Source: an uncultured Roseibium sp. | GTDB taxonomy: Bacteria; Pseudomonadota; Alphaproteobacteria; Rhizobiales; Stappiaceae | DNA: 64,000 nucleotides | Direction: 5' to 3' | Assembly (NCBI RefSeq): GCF_947494555.1 | Contig: NZ_CANLVF010000001.1 | Span: 1,612,001-1,676,000 of the forward strand | Shown here: piece after piece, positions 15,362 through 25,200 of the stretch | How the letters are laid out: every line of letters begins with the position of its first letter | Position numbering within the stretch: the first letter of the stretch is position 1 | The notes under the pieces: model-generated | Told to the model about the DNA's origin: nothing | What the model saw: the letters and a program-made list of their open reading frames with translations, nothing else | Databases searched by the model: none | Program-made: the position numbers and the translations under genes

Positions 15362-15865
15362 TCAAGACGGCTTGAGGATCATGCAGCTCACCGTGCCATG
15401 GGCGATCAGTTTCCCCTTGGCGTCCCGCAACTCGCCTTCCGACGTGGCCAGTCTTGAGCCGCGGTGGACGATTCGGCCCTCACAGACAACTTCGCCGCTG
15501 CCGGGATGAAGCGGGCGGACCATATTCACGTTGAGCGATGTGGTCGTATAGAACTCACCGGGCTTCAACGTGGTGTGGACGGCGCAGCTGAGCGCCGTGT
15601 CGATCAGAGTAGAAATCCAGCCGCCGTGAACGGTACCGAGCGGGTTGAGGAATTCCTTGGCTGGAAGGCCGGAGAAGACCGCTCGGCCCTCGTCGAATTC
15701 CTTCATTCTTATATTGGAATGAATCATGATCGGCGGGGCGGGCAGCTCACCTGCCATCATGTGCTTGAAAATGTCGAGCCCTGTCATTGTCGCAAATGCC
15801 GACATGGGGAGAGCGCCGAGTTCGTGGGTTTTGCCGTTTTCGGTGATCGTGTCCGTGTTACTCAT
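15362..15865 (-). CDS. PaaI-type hotdog thioesterase
   Basis: A 167-aa single hotdog domain protein. 'GTVHGGWISTLIDTALSCAVH' is the PaaI/YdiI signature (HGG with a following catalytic acidic residue, here the Asp of 'LIDTA'). 'FYTTTSLNVNMVRPLHPGSG' and 'GRIVHRGSRLATSEGELRD' form the central strands. Such proteins hydrolyse acyl- or aryl-CoA thioesters, often clearing dead-end CoA esters. It lies 24 nt downstream of a MarR regulator in the same direction, so they likely form an operon that responds to a small aromatic or acyl ligand. The substrate is unknown. Confidence 0.82.
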   Translation of the reverse strand: MSNTDTITENGKTHELGALPMSAFATMTGLDIFKHMMAGELPAPPIMIHSNIRMKEFDEGRAVFSGLPAKEFLNPLGTVHGGWISTLIDTALSCAVHTTLKPGEFYTTTSLNVNMVRPLHPGSGEVVCEGRIVHRGSRLATSEGELRDAKGKLIAHGTVSCMILKPS

Positions 15866-15889
15866 AACCTGTCCTTGTGAACCTGCGTT

Positions 15890-16396
15890 TCAATCGCCGC
15901 CGGACGCGGCTTCCTTGTCCTTGTCTTCCAGAATGTGGACGGCCTTGCGAAGGGCGGACATGTGGCCGCGAACGGCATCCGAACCCTCTGGACCCAGCAG
16001 CGTGCTCAGCTCTGTCTGCGCTCCCGTCCAGGCCTCATGGATCTCGATCACCTTGGATTCGCCCGCCGGTGTCAGAACCGGCAGCACGGTGCGTCCGCCG
16101 GTTTCGCGGCGTCGGATCAGGCCGGCGGCCTCCAGAGGCTTGAGATTGCGGGCAAGGGTCGAGCGGTCAATGCCGAGATAACGGGCAATCGCAGAGGCTG
16201 AGGGAGCCGAGCCATCGGCTATGACGGCAAGAAGCTGCGCCTGCGTCAGTTCCAGCCCGACGGAGGACATGTGCCGATTGTAGTGCCGCGTCAGGAGATT
16301 CGCCGTGCGGCGGGCAGTGTGACCAAAGCACGTCCGGCCCATTGCGGTGAAATCAATGTCGTCAAGTGAAGAGCTCATTTGTTGTAGATACAACAT
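15890..16396 (-). CDS. MarR-family transcriptional regulator
   Basis: About 168 aa from ATG 16396, preceded by GAGGAAAG; an upstream in-frame GTG (16417) and a downstream ATG (16378) are alternatives. The winged helix-turn-helix is clear: 'LTQAQLLAVIADGSAPSASAIARYLGIDRSTLARNLKPLEAAGLI' split over about 55-100, then the wing 'RRRETGGRTVLPVLTPAG'. Flanking helices provide the dimer interface. It precedes the thioesterase gene. A near-perfect operator-like dyad overlaps its start, consistent with autorepression of the pair, relieved by a phenolic or CoA-ester ligand as is usual for the family. Confidence 0.85.
   Translation of the reverse strand: MLYLQQMSSSLDDIDFTAMGRTCFGHTARRTANLLTRHYNRHMSSVGLELTQAQLLAVIADGSAPSASAIARYLGIDRSTLARNLKPLEAAGLIRRRETGGRTVLPVLTPAGESKVIEIHEAWTGAQTELSTLLGPEGSDAVRGHMSALRKAVHILEDKDKEAASGGD
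16380..16395. promoter_or_regulatory. Probable MarR operator
   Basis: TGTTGTAGATACAACA: 7-bp arms that are exact reverse complements around a 2-nt centre. MarR proteins typically bind 16-20 bp dyads of TTGTA/TACAA type. It overlaps the first codons from ATG 16396 and abuts ATG 16378, the place for steric autorepression. Confidence 0.6.
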
Positions 16397-16672
16397 GCAA
16401 CTTTCCTCTTCAACCACTATCTGTCCTGTTCACTGCTGCAACTGTTTTTCGGCTTGCGAAAACGGGTTGATCAGCGGCAAATCATTGGTGCGAAATTTGT
16501 CCACAGGCACGCATAGAAGTTGCCTGGAACGCTGGAAAAACGGCGAGAACGGGTGACATTTGGCACAAGCACATGCACTCTGGCTCAAGAGGTGACCGGA
16601 GTGATCCCCAGCGTTCGAAGCTACCGTTTCGAGCGTCATGTTGATTTTGTTCAATTCTTTGCAAAATCGGCG

Positions 16673-16701
16673 TTGACACGGCTGGTCCGCATCTGCATAA
16701 C
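16673..16701 (+). promoter_or_regulatory. Sigma-70 promoter of the tRNA-Tyr/tRNA-Gly/tuf unit
   Basis: A consensus -35 TTGACA (16673-16678), a 17-bp spacer and a -10-like CATAAC (16696-16701). A GC-rich stretch (CGCGCC) follows, the kind of discriminator found at stringently controlled stable-RNA promoters. It lies about 85 bp before tRNA-Tyr. The 270 bp before it (from 16397) hold no gene I can support. Confidence 0.65.
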
Positions 16702-16784
16702 ACGCGCCACAGGATTGCTCGCCCCTTTCGGGCGGGTTCTCCGGTAAGCCATCCTGATCGCTTCGGCGTGAAGCAGGACGAGAT

Positions 16785-16869
16785 GGAGGAGTGCCCGAGT
16801 GGCTAAAGGGGACGGACTGTAAATCCGTTGGCTATGCCTACGTTGGTTCGAATCCAACCTCCTCCACCA
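16785..16869 (+). tRNA. tRNA-Tyr (GTA anticodon)
   Basis: An 85-nt class II tRNA with encoded CCA. The acceptor is GGAGGAG/CTCCTCC, the anticodon loop contains GTA within ACTGTAAAT, a long variable arm (GGCTATGCC...) is present, and the T-loop is TTCGAAT. It heads the tRNA-tuf transcription unit, an arrangement also found in E. coli. Confidence 0.97.
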
Positions 16870-16891
16870 TCGTTCCTGGTTTGCTCGTTGT

Positions 16892-16965
16892 GCGGGTGTA
16901 GCTCAATGGTAGAGCAGCAGCCTTCCAAGCTGACGACGAGGGTTCGATTCCCTTCACCCGCTCCA
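16892..16965 (+). tRNA. tRNA-Gly (TCC anticodon)
   Basis: A 74-nt cloverleaf with encoded CCA. The acceptor is GCGGGTG/CACCCGC, the anticodon loop CTTCCAA reads TCC, and the T-loop is TTCGATT. It lies 22 nt after tRNA-Tyr in the same transcript. Confidence 0.97.
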
Positions 16966-17134
16966 TCAAGGGGCTGACCGGAGTGTCCGGAACGGAAGGC
17001 TCTTTCGCCCGGAAATCCTGACAGAAGTTCTACGGGAAGCAATTCGTCGCTCGCGGATCTGTCCAAGGCGTCGGAGCGAATCCCGCTTCGAGCCTATAGA
17101 GACTGAACCGAGTATTGGACAGAGAGCGACGCCG

Positions 17135-18325
17135 ATGGCGAAGGAAAAATTTGAGCGCAACAAGCCGCACGTTAACATTGGCACGATTGGCCATGTTGAC
17201 CACGGCAAGACGACGCTGACCGCTGCAATCACGATGACGCTGGCTGAGGCTGGCGGCGCAGAAGCGAAAGCCTACGACGAGATCGACGGCGCGCCTGAAG
17301 AAAAGGCCCGCGGCATCACCATCTCCACGGCGCACGTTGAGTATGAGACGGAGAACCGTCACTACGCTCACGTTGACTGCCCTGGTCACGCTGACTACGT
17401 GAAGAACATGATCACGGGTGCAGCGCAGATGGACGGCGCGATCCTGGTTGTGTCTTCAGCAGACGGCCCGATGCCGCAGACCCGCGAGCACATCCTGCTT
17501 GCGCGCCAGGTTGGCGTTCCGGCTCTTGTTGTTTTCATGAACAAGGTTGACCAGGTCGACGACGAAGAGCTTCTTGAGCTCGTCGAAATGGAAATCCGCG
17601 AGCTTCTGTCTTCCTACGAGTTCCCGGGCGACGACATTCCGATCGTCAAGGGTTCGGCTCTTGCAGCTGTTGAGAACCGCGATGCGGAAATCGGCCGTGA
17701 TGCGATCCGTGAGCTGATGGCTCAGGTTGACGACTACATCCCGACGCCAGAGCGTCCGAAGGATCAGCCGTTCCTGATGCCGATCGAGGACGTGTTCTCG
17801 ATCTCCGGCCGCGGTACTGTTGTGACCGGCCGTGTTGAGCGCGGTATTGTCAAGGTGGGTGAAGAAGTCGAGATCGTCGGCATCAAGGACACCACGAAGA
17901 CGACGGTTACCGGCGTTGAAATGTTCCGCAAGCTGCTGGACAGCGGCGAAGCGGGCGACAACATCGGTGCTCTGATCCGCGGTGTTGGCCGTGAGGAAGT
18001 TGAGCGTGGCCAGGTTCTTTGCAAGCCGGGTTCTGTGACCCCGCACACGAAGTTCAAGGCAGAAGCCTACATCCTGACGAAGGAAGAAGGTGGCCGTCAT
18101 ACGCCGTTCTTCACCAACTACCGTCCGCAGTTCTACTTCCGTACGACAGACGTTACGGGCGTTGTTTCTCTGCCGGAAGGCACGGAAATGGTGATGCCGG
18201 GCGACAACGTGTCGGTTGACGTTGAGCTGATCGTGCCGATCGCCATGGAAGAAGGCCTGCGCTTCGCGATCCGCGAAGGCGGCCGTACCGTCGGCGCCGG
18301 CGTCGTCGCGTCCATCATCGAATAA
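17135..18325 (+). CDS. tuf: Elongation factor Tu, copy 1
   Basis: A 396-aa GTPase that delivers aminoacyl-tRNA to the ribosome. The G1 motif 'GHVDHGKTT', switch II 'DCPGHADY', 'NKVD' and the 'GSALAA' G5 region are intact, followed by the two beta-barrel domains. The protein is identical to that at 34710-35900. The DNA also looks identical by eye along the gene, from 3 bases before the start codon to the stop, after which the flanks differ at once. It follows two tRNA genes, as tufB does in E. coli, and is followed by a hairpin. The SD is weak (GAGAGCGAC). Confidence 0.98.
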   Translation: MAKEKFERNKPHVNIGTIGHVDHGKTTLTAAITMTLAEAGGAEAKAYDEIDGAPEEKARGITISTAHVEYETENRHYAHVDCPGHADYVKNMITGAAQMDGAILVVSSADGPMPQTREHILLARQVGVPALVVFMNKVDQVDDEELLELVEMEIRELLSSYEFPGDDIPIVKGSALAAVENRDAEIGRDAIRELMAQVDDYIPTPERPKDQPFLMPIEDVFSISGRGTVVTGRVERGIVKVGEEVEIVGIKDTTKTTVTGVEMFRKLLDSGEAGDNIGALIRGVGREEVERGQVLCKPGSVTPHTKFKAEAYILTKEEGGRHTPFFTNYRPQFYFRTTDVTGVVSLPEGTEMVMPGDNVSVDVELIVPIAMEEGLRFAIREGGRTVGAGVVASIIE

Positions 18326-18336
18326 GATGAATTCAG

Positions 18337-18361
18337 GTTGCCGGGTCTTGTACCCGGCAAC
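18337..18361 (+). terminator. Hairpin terminator/attenuator after tuf copy 1
   Basis: GTTGCCGGGT (18337-18346) pairs perfectly with ACCCGGCAAC (18352-18361) around a CTTGT loop. The following bases (TGCCCCTCTT) give only a poor U-tract, so termination is probably partial and tRNA-Trp and secE may be read through. Confidence 0.55.
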
Positions 18362-18433
18362 TGCCCCTCTTAAGTCTTGCGATGCGTGGCTTCAGAGGGT
18401 ATCAGGAGCAAAGTCGTCTCGGCGGCTCTCTGA

Positions 18434-18509
18434 AGGGGTATAGCTCAGTTGGTAGAGCGACGGTCTCCAAAACCGTAGGTCGCGGGTTCGAACCCTGCTG
18501 CCCCTGCCA
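18434..18509 (+). tRNA. tRNA-Trp (CCA anticodon)
   Basis: A 76-nt cloverleaf with encoded CCA tail. The acceptor is AGGGGTA/TGCCCCT, the anticodon loop CTCCAAA reads CCA, and the T-loop is TTCGAAC. It sits directly upstream of secE-nusG, the usual order in alphaproteobacteria. Confidence 0.97.
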
Positions 18510-18612
18510 AATTGCTCTTGATTAAATCGCCTCGAGGGCTTAAAGAGTTTCCTCGAGTGAGGCGCGCGGAGTTTTTCGCGCGCCCACTCGTATTTAACAG
18601 ACCGGAATCGGA

Positions 18613-18810
18613 ATGGCAAAGACCAATCCCTTTAAATTCATCCAGGAAGTGCGCGCTGAAACGTCCAAGGTGACTTGGCCAACGCGCAAGGAAACGGCTG
18701 TGACCACCGCTATGGTGTTCGTCATGGTCTTGATCGCCTCAATTTTCTTCCTCGTGGCGGATCAGTTGATGAGCCTTGGGATCGGGTATCTTCTGGGTGT
18801 CGGCGGCTGA
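18613..18810 (+). CDS. secE: Preprotein translocase subunit SecE
   Basis: A 65-aa short-form SecE: an amphipathic surface helix with '[17 protein letters not shown]' (the conserved K-V-x-W-P segment that clamps SecY) and a single transmembrane helix (about 30-55). It stabilises SecY in the SecYEG channel. The length is the usual one-TM form of most bacteria, unlike the three-TM E. coli protein. It forms a pair with nusG 53 nt downstream. Confidence 0.95.
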   Translation: MAKTNPFKFIQEVRAETSKVTWPTRKETAVTTAMVFVMVLIASIFFLVADQLMSLGIGYLLGVGG

Positions 18811-18863
18811 GTAAGACCGACCGTCCGGTTTGTAGACAAGAACAAGAAACGGAACTGAGAACC

Positions 18864-19394
18864 ATGGCCAAGCGCTGGTATATTGTGCATGCCTATTCCA
18901 ATTTTGAGAAGAAGGTCGCCGATTCCATCCGCGAGAAGGCCGAGCAGAAGGGCTTGACCGATCTGTTTGAGGAAATCCTCGTTCCGATGGAAAAGGTCGT
19001 TGAGGTTCGTCGCGGCCGCAAAGTGGACGCTGAACGCAAGTTTTTCCCAGGCTATGTCCTGGTTAAGATGGATATGACCAACGAGGCCTTCCACCTGATC
19101 AAGGATACACCGAAAGTGACCGGGTTCCTGGGCGCGGACCAAAAGCCGATGCCGATCCCGGAAAAAGAAGCCCTGCGAATCATTAACCAGGTGCAGGAAG
19201 GCGTCGACAGGCCGAAACCTTCGGTCAGCTTCGAAGTCGGCGAGCAGGTACGCGTCTCCGACGGTCCGTTCGCGTCCTTCTCCGGACTTGTCGAAGAAGT
19301 CGACGACGAGCGTGCGCGTCTCAAGGTTGCAGTGTCCATTTTCGGACGCGCTACACCGGTGGAACTGGAATTCGGTCAGGTGGACAAGCTCTGA
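18864..19394 (+). CDS. nusG: Transcription termination/antitermination factor NusG
   Basis: 176 aa from ATG 18864. The NGN domain has '[15 protein letters not shown]' and '[12 protein letters not shown]', which binds the RNA polymerase clamp. A linker and the KOW domain follow ('[25 protein letters not shown]'), which contacts Rho or ribosomal protein S10. The start was moved from a longer open frame because the conserved protein begins at '[12 protein letters not shown]'. It couples transcription to translation for the ribosomal and rpo genes that follow. Confidence 0.97.
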   Translation: MAKRWYIVHAYSNFEKKVADSIREKAEQKGLTDLFEEILVPMEKVVEVRRGRKVDAERKFFPGYVLVKMDMTNEAFHLIKDTPKVTGFLGADQKPMPIPEKEALRIINQVQEGVDRPKPSVSFEVGEQVRVSDGPFASFSGLVEEVDDERARLKVAVSIFGRATPVELEFGQVDKL

Positions 19395-19569
19395 CTGGCT
19401 GCCGTCCCGAAGGACGGCATTGAGTGCCCGGTAGACGGCCCATGTGGTCGACATCCGGGATTTTGGGTGGAAGGTTCAGGCATTCTTCGCCGGATGCCAA
19501 AGAAGGGGCCGGACCACCAACTCCCAGCCGGCTGGATCGCCGTCCAGCTGCGAATGATTGGAGAGATTC

Positions 19570-19998
19570 ATGGCGAAAAAAGTTGAAGGCCTCCTGAAGC
19601 TTCAGGTGCCGGCAGGCTCTGCTACTCCGTCGCCGCCCATCGGGCCGGCGCTCGGTCAGCGCGGTCTGAACATCATGGAATTCTGTAAAGCGTTCAACGC
19701 GCAGACCCAGGATGTTGAAAAGGGTGCTCCGTGCCCGACCGTGATTACATATTACTCCGACAAGTCGTTCACGTTCGAAGTGAAGACGGCGCCGGTCAGC
19801 TTCTTCCTCAAGAAGGCCGCCAAGCTGCAGAAAGGGTCCCAGACCCCGGGTCGCGGCACTGTCGGTTCCGTCACCAAGGATCAGGTGAAGGAAATCGCCG
19901 AGGCGAAAATGAAGGACCTGAACGCCAACGACGTCGAGGCAGCAATGCTGATGGTCGAAGGTTCCGCCCGCTCCATGGGCCTTGAGGTTAAGGGGTAA
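19570..19998 (+). CDS. rplK: 50S ribosomal protein L11
   Basis: 142 aa from ATG 19570, with GGAG 7 nt upstream; the in-frame TTG four codons earlier is rejected. The protein has the N-terminal proline-rich hinge ('[27 protein letters not shown]') and the rRNA-binding C-terminal domain ('[22 protein letters not shown]'). It binds the GTPase-associated region of 23S rRNA and the stringent-response factor site. It is 4 nt upstream of rplA, and the pair is likely controlled by L1 binding its own mRNA as in other bacteria. Confidence 0.97.
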   Translation: MAKKVEGLLKLQVPAGSATPSPPIGPALGQRGLNIMEFCKAFNAQTQDVEKGAPCPTVITYYSDKSFTFEVKTAPVSFFLKKAAKLQKGSQTPGRGTVGSVTKDQVKEIAEAKMKDLNANDVEAAMLMVEGSARSMGLEVKG

Positions 19999-20002
19999 GA
20001 TC

Positions 20003-20701
20003 ATGGCGAAGGTTGGAAAGCGTATCAGTTCTGCGCGTGAAGGCATCGACCGCAACAAGCTTTATTCGCTTGACGAGGCAGTCGGCCTCGTGAAGGGGCG
20101 GTCCAAGACAAAGTTCGACGAGACTGTCGAAGTTGCGATCAATCTCGGCGTTGATCCGCGTCACGCTGACCAGATGGTCCGCGGCGTCTGCGTATTGCCG
20201 AACGGCACCGGTAAAAACGTCCGTGTGGCTGTGTTTGCCCGTGGCGATAAGGCTGATGAAGCCAAGGCTGCCGGCGCCGACATCGTCGGTGCGGAAGAAT
20301 TGGTCCAGGAAGTGCAGGGCGGCAAGATCGACTTTGACCGCTGCATTGCCACTCCGGACATGATGCCGCTGGTCGGCCGTCTCGGCAAGGTGCTCGGCCC
20401 GCGCGGCCTGATGCCGAACCCGAAGGTTGGAACGGTCACGCCCGATGTCACGGCAGCTGTCAACGACGCCAAGGGCGGCGCGGTTCAGTTCCGTGTTGAG
20501 AAAGCCGGCATCGTTCATGCAGGCGTTGGCAAGGTGTCCTTCTCGGAAGAAGCGATCACACAGAACGTTAAAGCTCTGGTGGACGCGGTTCAGAAGGCAA
20601 AACCGTCCGGCGCCAAAGGCTCCTACCTGAAGCGCATCGCGGTGTCTTCCACGATGGGCCCGGGTGTAAAGATCGATCTCGCCAGCGTTTCCGGCGAGTA
20701 A
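20003..20701 (+). CDS. rplA: 50S ribosomal protein L1
   Basis: 232 aa from ATG 20003; the longer frame to 19982 overlaps rplK and is rejected. It has the two-domain L1 layout with '[20 protein letters not shown]', '[16 protein letters not shown]', the hinge '[15 protein letters not shown]' and the return strand '[13 protein letters not shown]'. L1 binds the mobile L1 stalk of 23S rRNA and represses translation of the rplK-rplA mRNA. It is followed by a long structured leader before rplJ. Confidence 0.97.
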   Translation: MAKVGKRISSAREGIDRNKLYSLDEAVGLVKGRSKTKFDETVEVAINLGVDPRHADQMVRGVCVLPNGTGKNVRVAVFARGDKADEAKAAGADIVGAEELVQEVQGGKIDFDRCIATPDMMPLVGRLGKVLGPRGLMPNPKVGTVTPDVTAAVNDAKGGAVQFRVEKAGIVHAGVGKVSFSEEAITQNVKALVDAVQKAKPSGAKGSYLKRIAVSSTMGPGVKIDLASVSGE

Positions 20702-21017
20702 TCCGGTTCGCCGGATTGAAGCAAGATTTCGGTCTTTCGACCGAATAGACCCGGCGGTTCGCTGCCGGGTTGCCCTGTCCGAGACTGCAGGTGCCGGGAG
20801 ACCGGCTTAAGCGATTGAGGCCTGCATAGATGGGTGAGAACCGAATTCTCCGCGCTTGCGGATGACCGACGTTCGAACCAGACCTTGCCGCGCGCACGCC
20901 GCGAAGGTGAGGGGACAGGACCCTGAGCGCCGCTTTCAAGGTGGTTCCGGGTTCGGAACCACCGCGGGGCGGCAAAGGTAAACCGGTGGCGGCAACGCCA
21001 CCAAATGGAGAAGGCAA
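20702..21017 (+). promoter_or_regulatory. rplJ leader with serial hairpins (L10 autoregulatory region)
   Basis: 316 nt without a gene. Three perfect hairpins follow rplA: TCCGG-TTCG-CCGGA (20702-20715), TTCGGTC-TTTC-GACCGAA (20728-20745) and ACCCGGC/GCCGGGT (20749-20770). Nearer rplJ come GGTGGTTCC/GGAACCACC and GGTGGCG/CGCCACC. The leader of rplJL is the known target of the L10-(L12)4 complex, which represses translation. The hairpin array fits, but the exact binding site cannot be fixed by eye. Confidence 0.65.
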
Positions 21018-21536
21018 GTGGAAAGAGCGGAAAAGCACGAGTTCGTGACGTCTCTCAACGATGAGCTGGCAGGTACCGGCGTCGTTGTCGTCGCGCACTA
21101 TGCAGGTCTTTCGGTTGCGCAGATGACCGCATTGCGGGCATCTGTACGCGAAGCCGGCGGATCTGTGAAAGTCGCAAAAAACCGCCTCGTGAAACTCGCC
21201 CTTAAAGGCACTGACCTTGAGCATATCTCCGACCTGTTTCAGGGCCCTACCGTTCTCGTTTATTCCGAGGACCCGGTAGCCGCACCGAAAGCAGCCGTCG
21301 ACTTCGCCAAGGCCAACGACAAGTTGGAAATCCTTGGTGGTGCTCTTGGAACGACCAACCTGAACCCGGAAGGCGTCAAGTCTCTGGCAACCATGCCGTC
21401 GCTCGATGAGCTGCGTGCGAAACTGGTTGGCATGATTCAGACCCCGGCATCCCGGATCGCTCAGGTTGTCAACGCACCGGCCGGGCAGCTCGCCCGCGTC
21501 TTCAATGCGTATGCCACGAAGGACGAGGCCGCGTAA
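21018..21536 (+). CDS. rplJ: 50S ribosomal protein L10
   Basis: 172 aa starting at GTG 21018 behind GGAGAAGGCA. The N-terminal rRNA-binding domain has '[35 protein letters not shown]' in two blocks and '[16 protein letters not shown]'. The C-terminal helix (about 135-172), where L7/L12 dimers dock, follows. L10 forms the base of the stalk that recruits translational GTPases. The GTG start and structured leader suit translational control. rplL lies 59 nt downstream. Confidence 0.97.
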   Translation: MERAEKHEFVTSLNDELAGTGVVVVAHYAGLSVAQMTALRASVREAGGSVKVAKNRLVKLALKGTDLEHISDLFQGPTVLVYSEDPVAAPKAAVDFAKANDKLEILGGALGTTNLNPEGVKSLATMPSLDELRAKLVGMIQTPASRIAQVVNAPAGQLARVFNAYATKDEAA

Positions 21537-21595
21537 GGCGTCCAAAACACTGTCTAGAGAAACCAACACTGGTTCGAACTTAAGGTACTAAAAAA

Positions 21596-21976
21596 ATGGC
21601 TGATCTTGAAAAGCTCGTAGAAGAACTGTCCGCACTGACCGTTATGGAAGCTGCTGAACTGAGCAAGCTTCTGGAAGAAAAGTGGGGCGTTTCTGCTGCT
21701 GCTCCGGTCGCAGTTGCTGCTGCCGGTGGTGCTGCTGGCGGCGATGCTGCTGCTGCTGAAGAGAAAACTGAATTTGACGTTGTTCTGGCTTCTGCCGGCG
21801 ACAAGAAAATCAACGTCATCAAGGAAGTCCGTGCGATCACCGGTCTCGGCCTGAAGGAAGCCAAGGAACTCGTTGAGTCCGCTCCGAAGGCTGTCAAGGA
21901 AGGCGTCGCTAAGGACGAAGCTGAAGAGCTGAAAAAGAAGCTGGAAGAAGCAGGCGCTTCTGTCGAGCTGAAGTAA
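21596..21976 (+). CDS. rplL: 50S ribosomal protein L7/L12
   Basis: 126 aa: N-terminal dimerisation helices ('[21 protein letters not shown]'), an Ala/Gly-rich flexible hinge (about 37-58) and the globular C-terminal domain ('[21 protein letters not shown]', '[12 protein letters not shown]'). It forms the multi-copy stalk that stimulates EF-Tu and EF-G. The GCT-rich codon use of the hinge is typical of a very highly expressed gene. A hairpin follows that probably lowers read-through into rpoB. Confidence 0.97.
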   Translation: MADLEKLVEELSALTVMEAAELSKLLEEKWGVSAAAPVAVAAAGGAAGGDAAAAEEKTEFDVVLASAGDKKINVIKEVRAITGLGLKEAKELVESAPKAVKEGVAKDEAEELKKKLEEAGASVELK

Positions 21977-21996
21977 TAAAGGCCTTTGCCTTTTGG

Positions 21997-22019
21997 ACGG
22001 TCCCGGTTTCCGGGACCGT
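21997..22019 (+). terminator. Attenuator between rplL and rpoB
   Basis: ACGGTCCCGG (21997-22006) and CCGGGACCGT (22010-22019) form a perfect 10-bp stem with a TTT loop, followed by TTGTT. A second nested structure follows at 22023-22056 (TTGCCCCGG/CCGGGGCAA with an inner CGGGT/ACCCG). Partial termination here is the known way the L7/L12:RNA polymerase ratio is set. The remaining leader to rpoB (to 22241) holds no gene. Confidence 0.75.
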
Positions 22020-22241
22020 TTGTTGCCCCGGCGGGTCCGACCCGTTTCCGGGGCAAACGCACCACTAGGGCAAGCTGACTCGCAGCGATGCAAATCAGAT
22101 GTCCTGTGCCCCATAACCCGGTCAGCCTTTGCGCAGTAGGTTGATCTTGGGGGACGGTTTTCCGAAGCGCCCGGGCAGGGCAGCCCGATTGGACAAGGGG
22201 CGTTTCGGGAAGCCGTTACCCGGCCGATAAAAGGAGCGACA

Positions 22242-25200
22242 ATGACCCAAACGTTCAACGGTCGCAAAAAGGTCCGTAAATACTTCGGATCGATCCGCGA
22301 TGTCGCGGCAATGCCTAATCTCATCGAGGTACAAAAAGCATCCTACGACCAGTTCCTGCAGGTCGACGAGATTCCGGGCGGTGGCCGCAAGATTGAAGGC
22401 CTGGAAGCGGTCTTCCAATCCGTTTTTCCGATTTCCGATTTTGCAGGCACGTCCCTGCTGGAATTTGTTTCGTACGAATTTGAAGCTCCCAAATACGATG
22501 TGGACGAGTGCCGCCAGCGCGACATGACATTCGCAGCGCCGCTGAAGGTCACACTGCGCCTCATCGTTTTTGATGTTGATGAAGACACCGGCGCCAAGTC
22601 GGTCAAAGACATCAAGGAACAAGACGTCTACATGGGCGATATGCCGTTCATGACGGACAACGGTACGTTCATCGTCAACGGCACCGAGCGTGTGATCGTC
22701 TCACAGATGCACCGTTCCCCCGGCGTGTTCTTCGACCATGACAAGGGCAAGACCCATTCCTCGGGCAAACTGTTGTTCGCTGCGCGCGTCATCCCTTACC
22801 GTGGGTCCTGGCTCGACATCGAATTTGATGCCAAAGACATTGTCCATGCGCGTATCGACCGCCGGCGCAAGATCCCGGTGACGTCCCTGCTGATGGCACT
22901 TGGTCTCGATGGTGAGGAAATCCTCAACACCTTCTACAATCGCATCGACTACACCCGTCAGGCCGACGGGTCCTGGCGCATGCCGTTCGACGGCGCACGG
23001 TTGAAAGGTACCAAGGCATCCTACGATCTAATTGACGCAGACAGCGGCGATGTTGTCGTTGAAGGCGGACGCAAGATTACCGCCCGTACGATCCGCCAAC
23101 TCAGCGAGAAGGGCATCACCGCACTGAAGGTGACGGACGAGGACCTGCACGGACAGTATCTTGCCGAGGATATCGTCGACATGCAGAGCGGCGAGATCTT
23201 TGCTGAGGCCGGCGGTGAAATCACCGGCAAGCTCCTGGAAGAACTGATTGAACGCGGCTATGACGAGCTGACGATGCTCGATATCGACCACGTGAACACC
23301 GGTCCCTACATCCGCAACACGCTGTCGGTCGACAAGAACGAATCCCGCGAAGATGCGCTCTTCGACATCTATCGCGTCATGCGTCCGGGTGAGCCGCCCA
23401 CGATCGATACCGCGGAAGCCATGTTCCAGTCGCTGTTCTTCGACGACGAGCGCTACGACCTTTCTGCTGTCGGGCGCGTCAAGATGAACATGCGCCTTGA
23501 TCTGCAGTGCGAGGATACCGTCCGTACGCTGCGCAAGGAAGATATTCTCGAGGTCATCCGGGTTCTTCTGGAACTGCGCGACGGCAAAGGCGATATCGAC
23601 GATATCGACAATCTCGGTAACCGCCGCGTCCGGTCCGTGGGCGAGCTGATGGAAAATCAGTATCGCGTCGGATTGCTGCGCATGGAGCGTGCGATCAAGG
23701 AGCGTATGAGCTCTGTTGAGATCGACACTGTCATGCCGCAGGACCTGATCAACGCGAAGCCGGCGGCTGCTGCCGTTCGCGAGTTCTTTGGTTCCTCGCA
23801 GCTGTCACAGTTCATGGATCAGACGAACCCGCTGTCGGAAGTCACTCATAAACGTCGTCTTTCGGCGCTTGGTCCGGGTGGTCTGACACGCGAACGTGCC
23901 GGTTTCGAAGTGCGTGACGTGCATCCGACCCACTATGGCCGTATCTGCCCGATCGAGACCCCTGAAGGTCCGAACATCGGTCTGATCAACTCGCTCGCAA
24001 CCTTTGCCCGCGTGAACAAATACGGCTTTATCGAGAGCCCGTACCGCAAGGTGACCGACGGTGTTGTCACGAACGAGGTCGTTTATCTGTCCGCGATGGA
24101 AGAAGCCAAGCACTACGTGGCTCAGTCCAACGCCGAATATGATGCCGACGGCCGGTTTACCACCGAGCTGATCACCTGCCGCCACGCCGGTGAGAACATG
24201 ATGGTTCCGTCCGACAAGGTCGATCTGATGGACGTCTCGCCGAAACAGCTTGTGTCTGTTGCGGCCGCGCTCATTCCGTTCCTGGAAAACGACGACGCCA
24301 ACCGTGCTCTGATGGGCTCGAACATGCAGCGTCAGGCCGTTCCGCTGGTGCGCGCCGAGGCGCCGTTTGTCGGAACCGGCATGGAGCCGATCGTTGCGCG
24401 CGATTCCGGTGCCGCCATCGGTGCCCGCCGTGCCGGTGTGGTCGACCAGGTGGATGCGACCCGTATCGTTATCCGGGCGACTGAAGATCTCGATCCGGGC
24501 AAGTCCGGCGTCGACATCTACCGGCTGCAGAAGTTCCAGCGTTCCAACCAGAACACCTGCATCAACCAGCGTCCGCTAGTGCGGGTAGGGGACCGGGTCC
24601 ACAAGAGCGATATCATCGCTGACGGCCCGTCCACCGACCTCGGTGATCTGGCACTCGGCCGGAACGTGCTTGTCGCGTTCATGCCGTGGAACGGTTACAA
24701 CTTCGAAGATTCCATCCTCTTGTCCGAGCGGATCGTGTCTGACGACGTCTTCACCTCCATTCACCTGGAGGAATTCGAAGTCATGGCGCGTGACACCAAG
24801 CTCGGCCCGGAAGAAATCACCCGCGATATTCCAAACGTTTCGGAAGAAGCGCTCAAGAATCTCGATGAGGCCGGCATCGTCTACATCGGTGCCGAACTGA
24901 ACCCGGGTGACATTCTCGTCGGCAAGATCACGCCGAAGGGTGAGAGCCCGATGACACCGGAAGAAAAACTCCTGCGTGCCATCTTCGGTGAAAAGGCTTC
25001 TGACGTTCGCGACACATCCCTGCGCCTGCCGCCAGGTGTTTCGGGTACGGTTGTCGAAGTGCGCGTCTTCAACCGCCACGGCGTTGAAAAAGACGAACGC
25101 GCAATGGCGATCGAGCGTGAAGAGATCGAGCGTCTTGCGAAAGACCGTGACGACGAGCAGGCGATCCTGGACCGCAACGTCTACGGCCGTCTGGCCGAGA

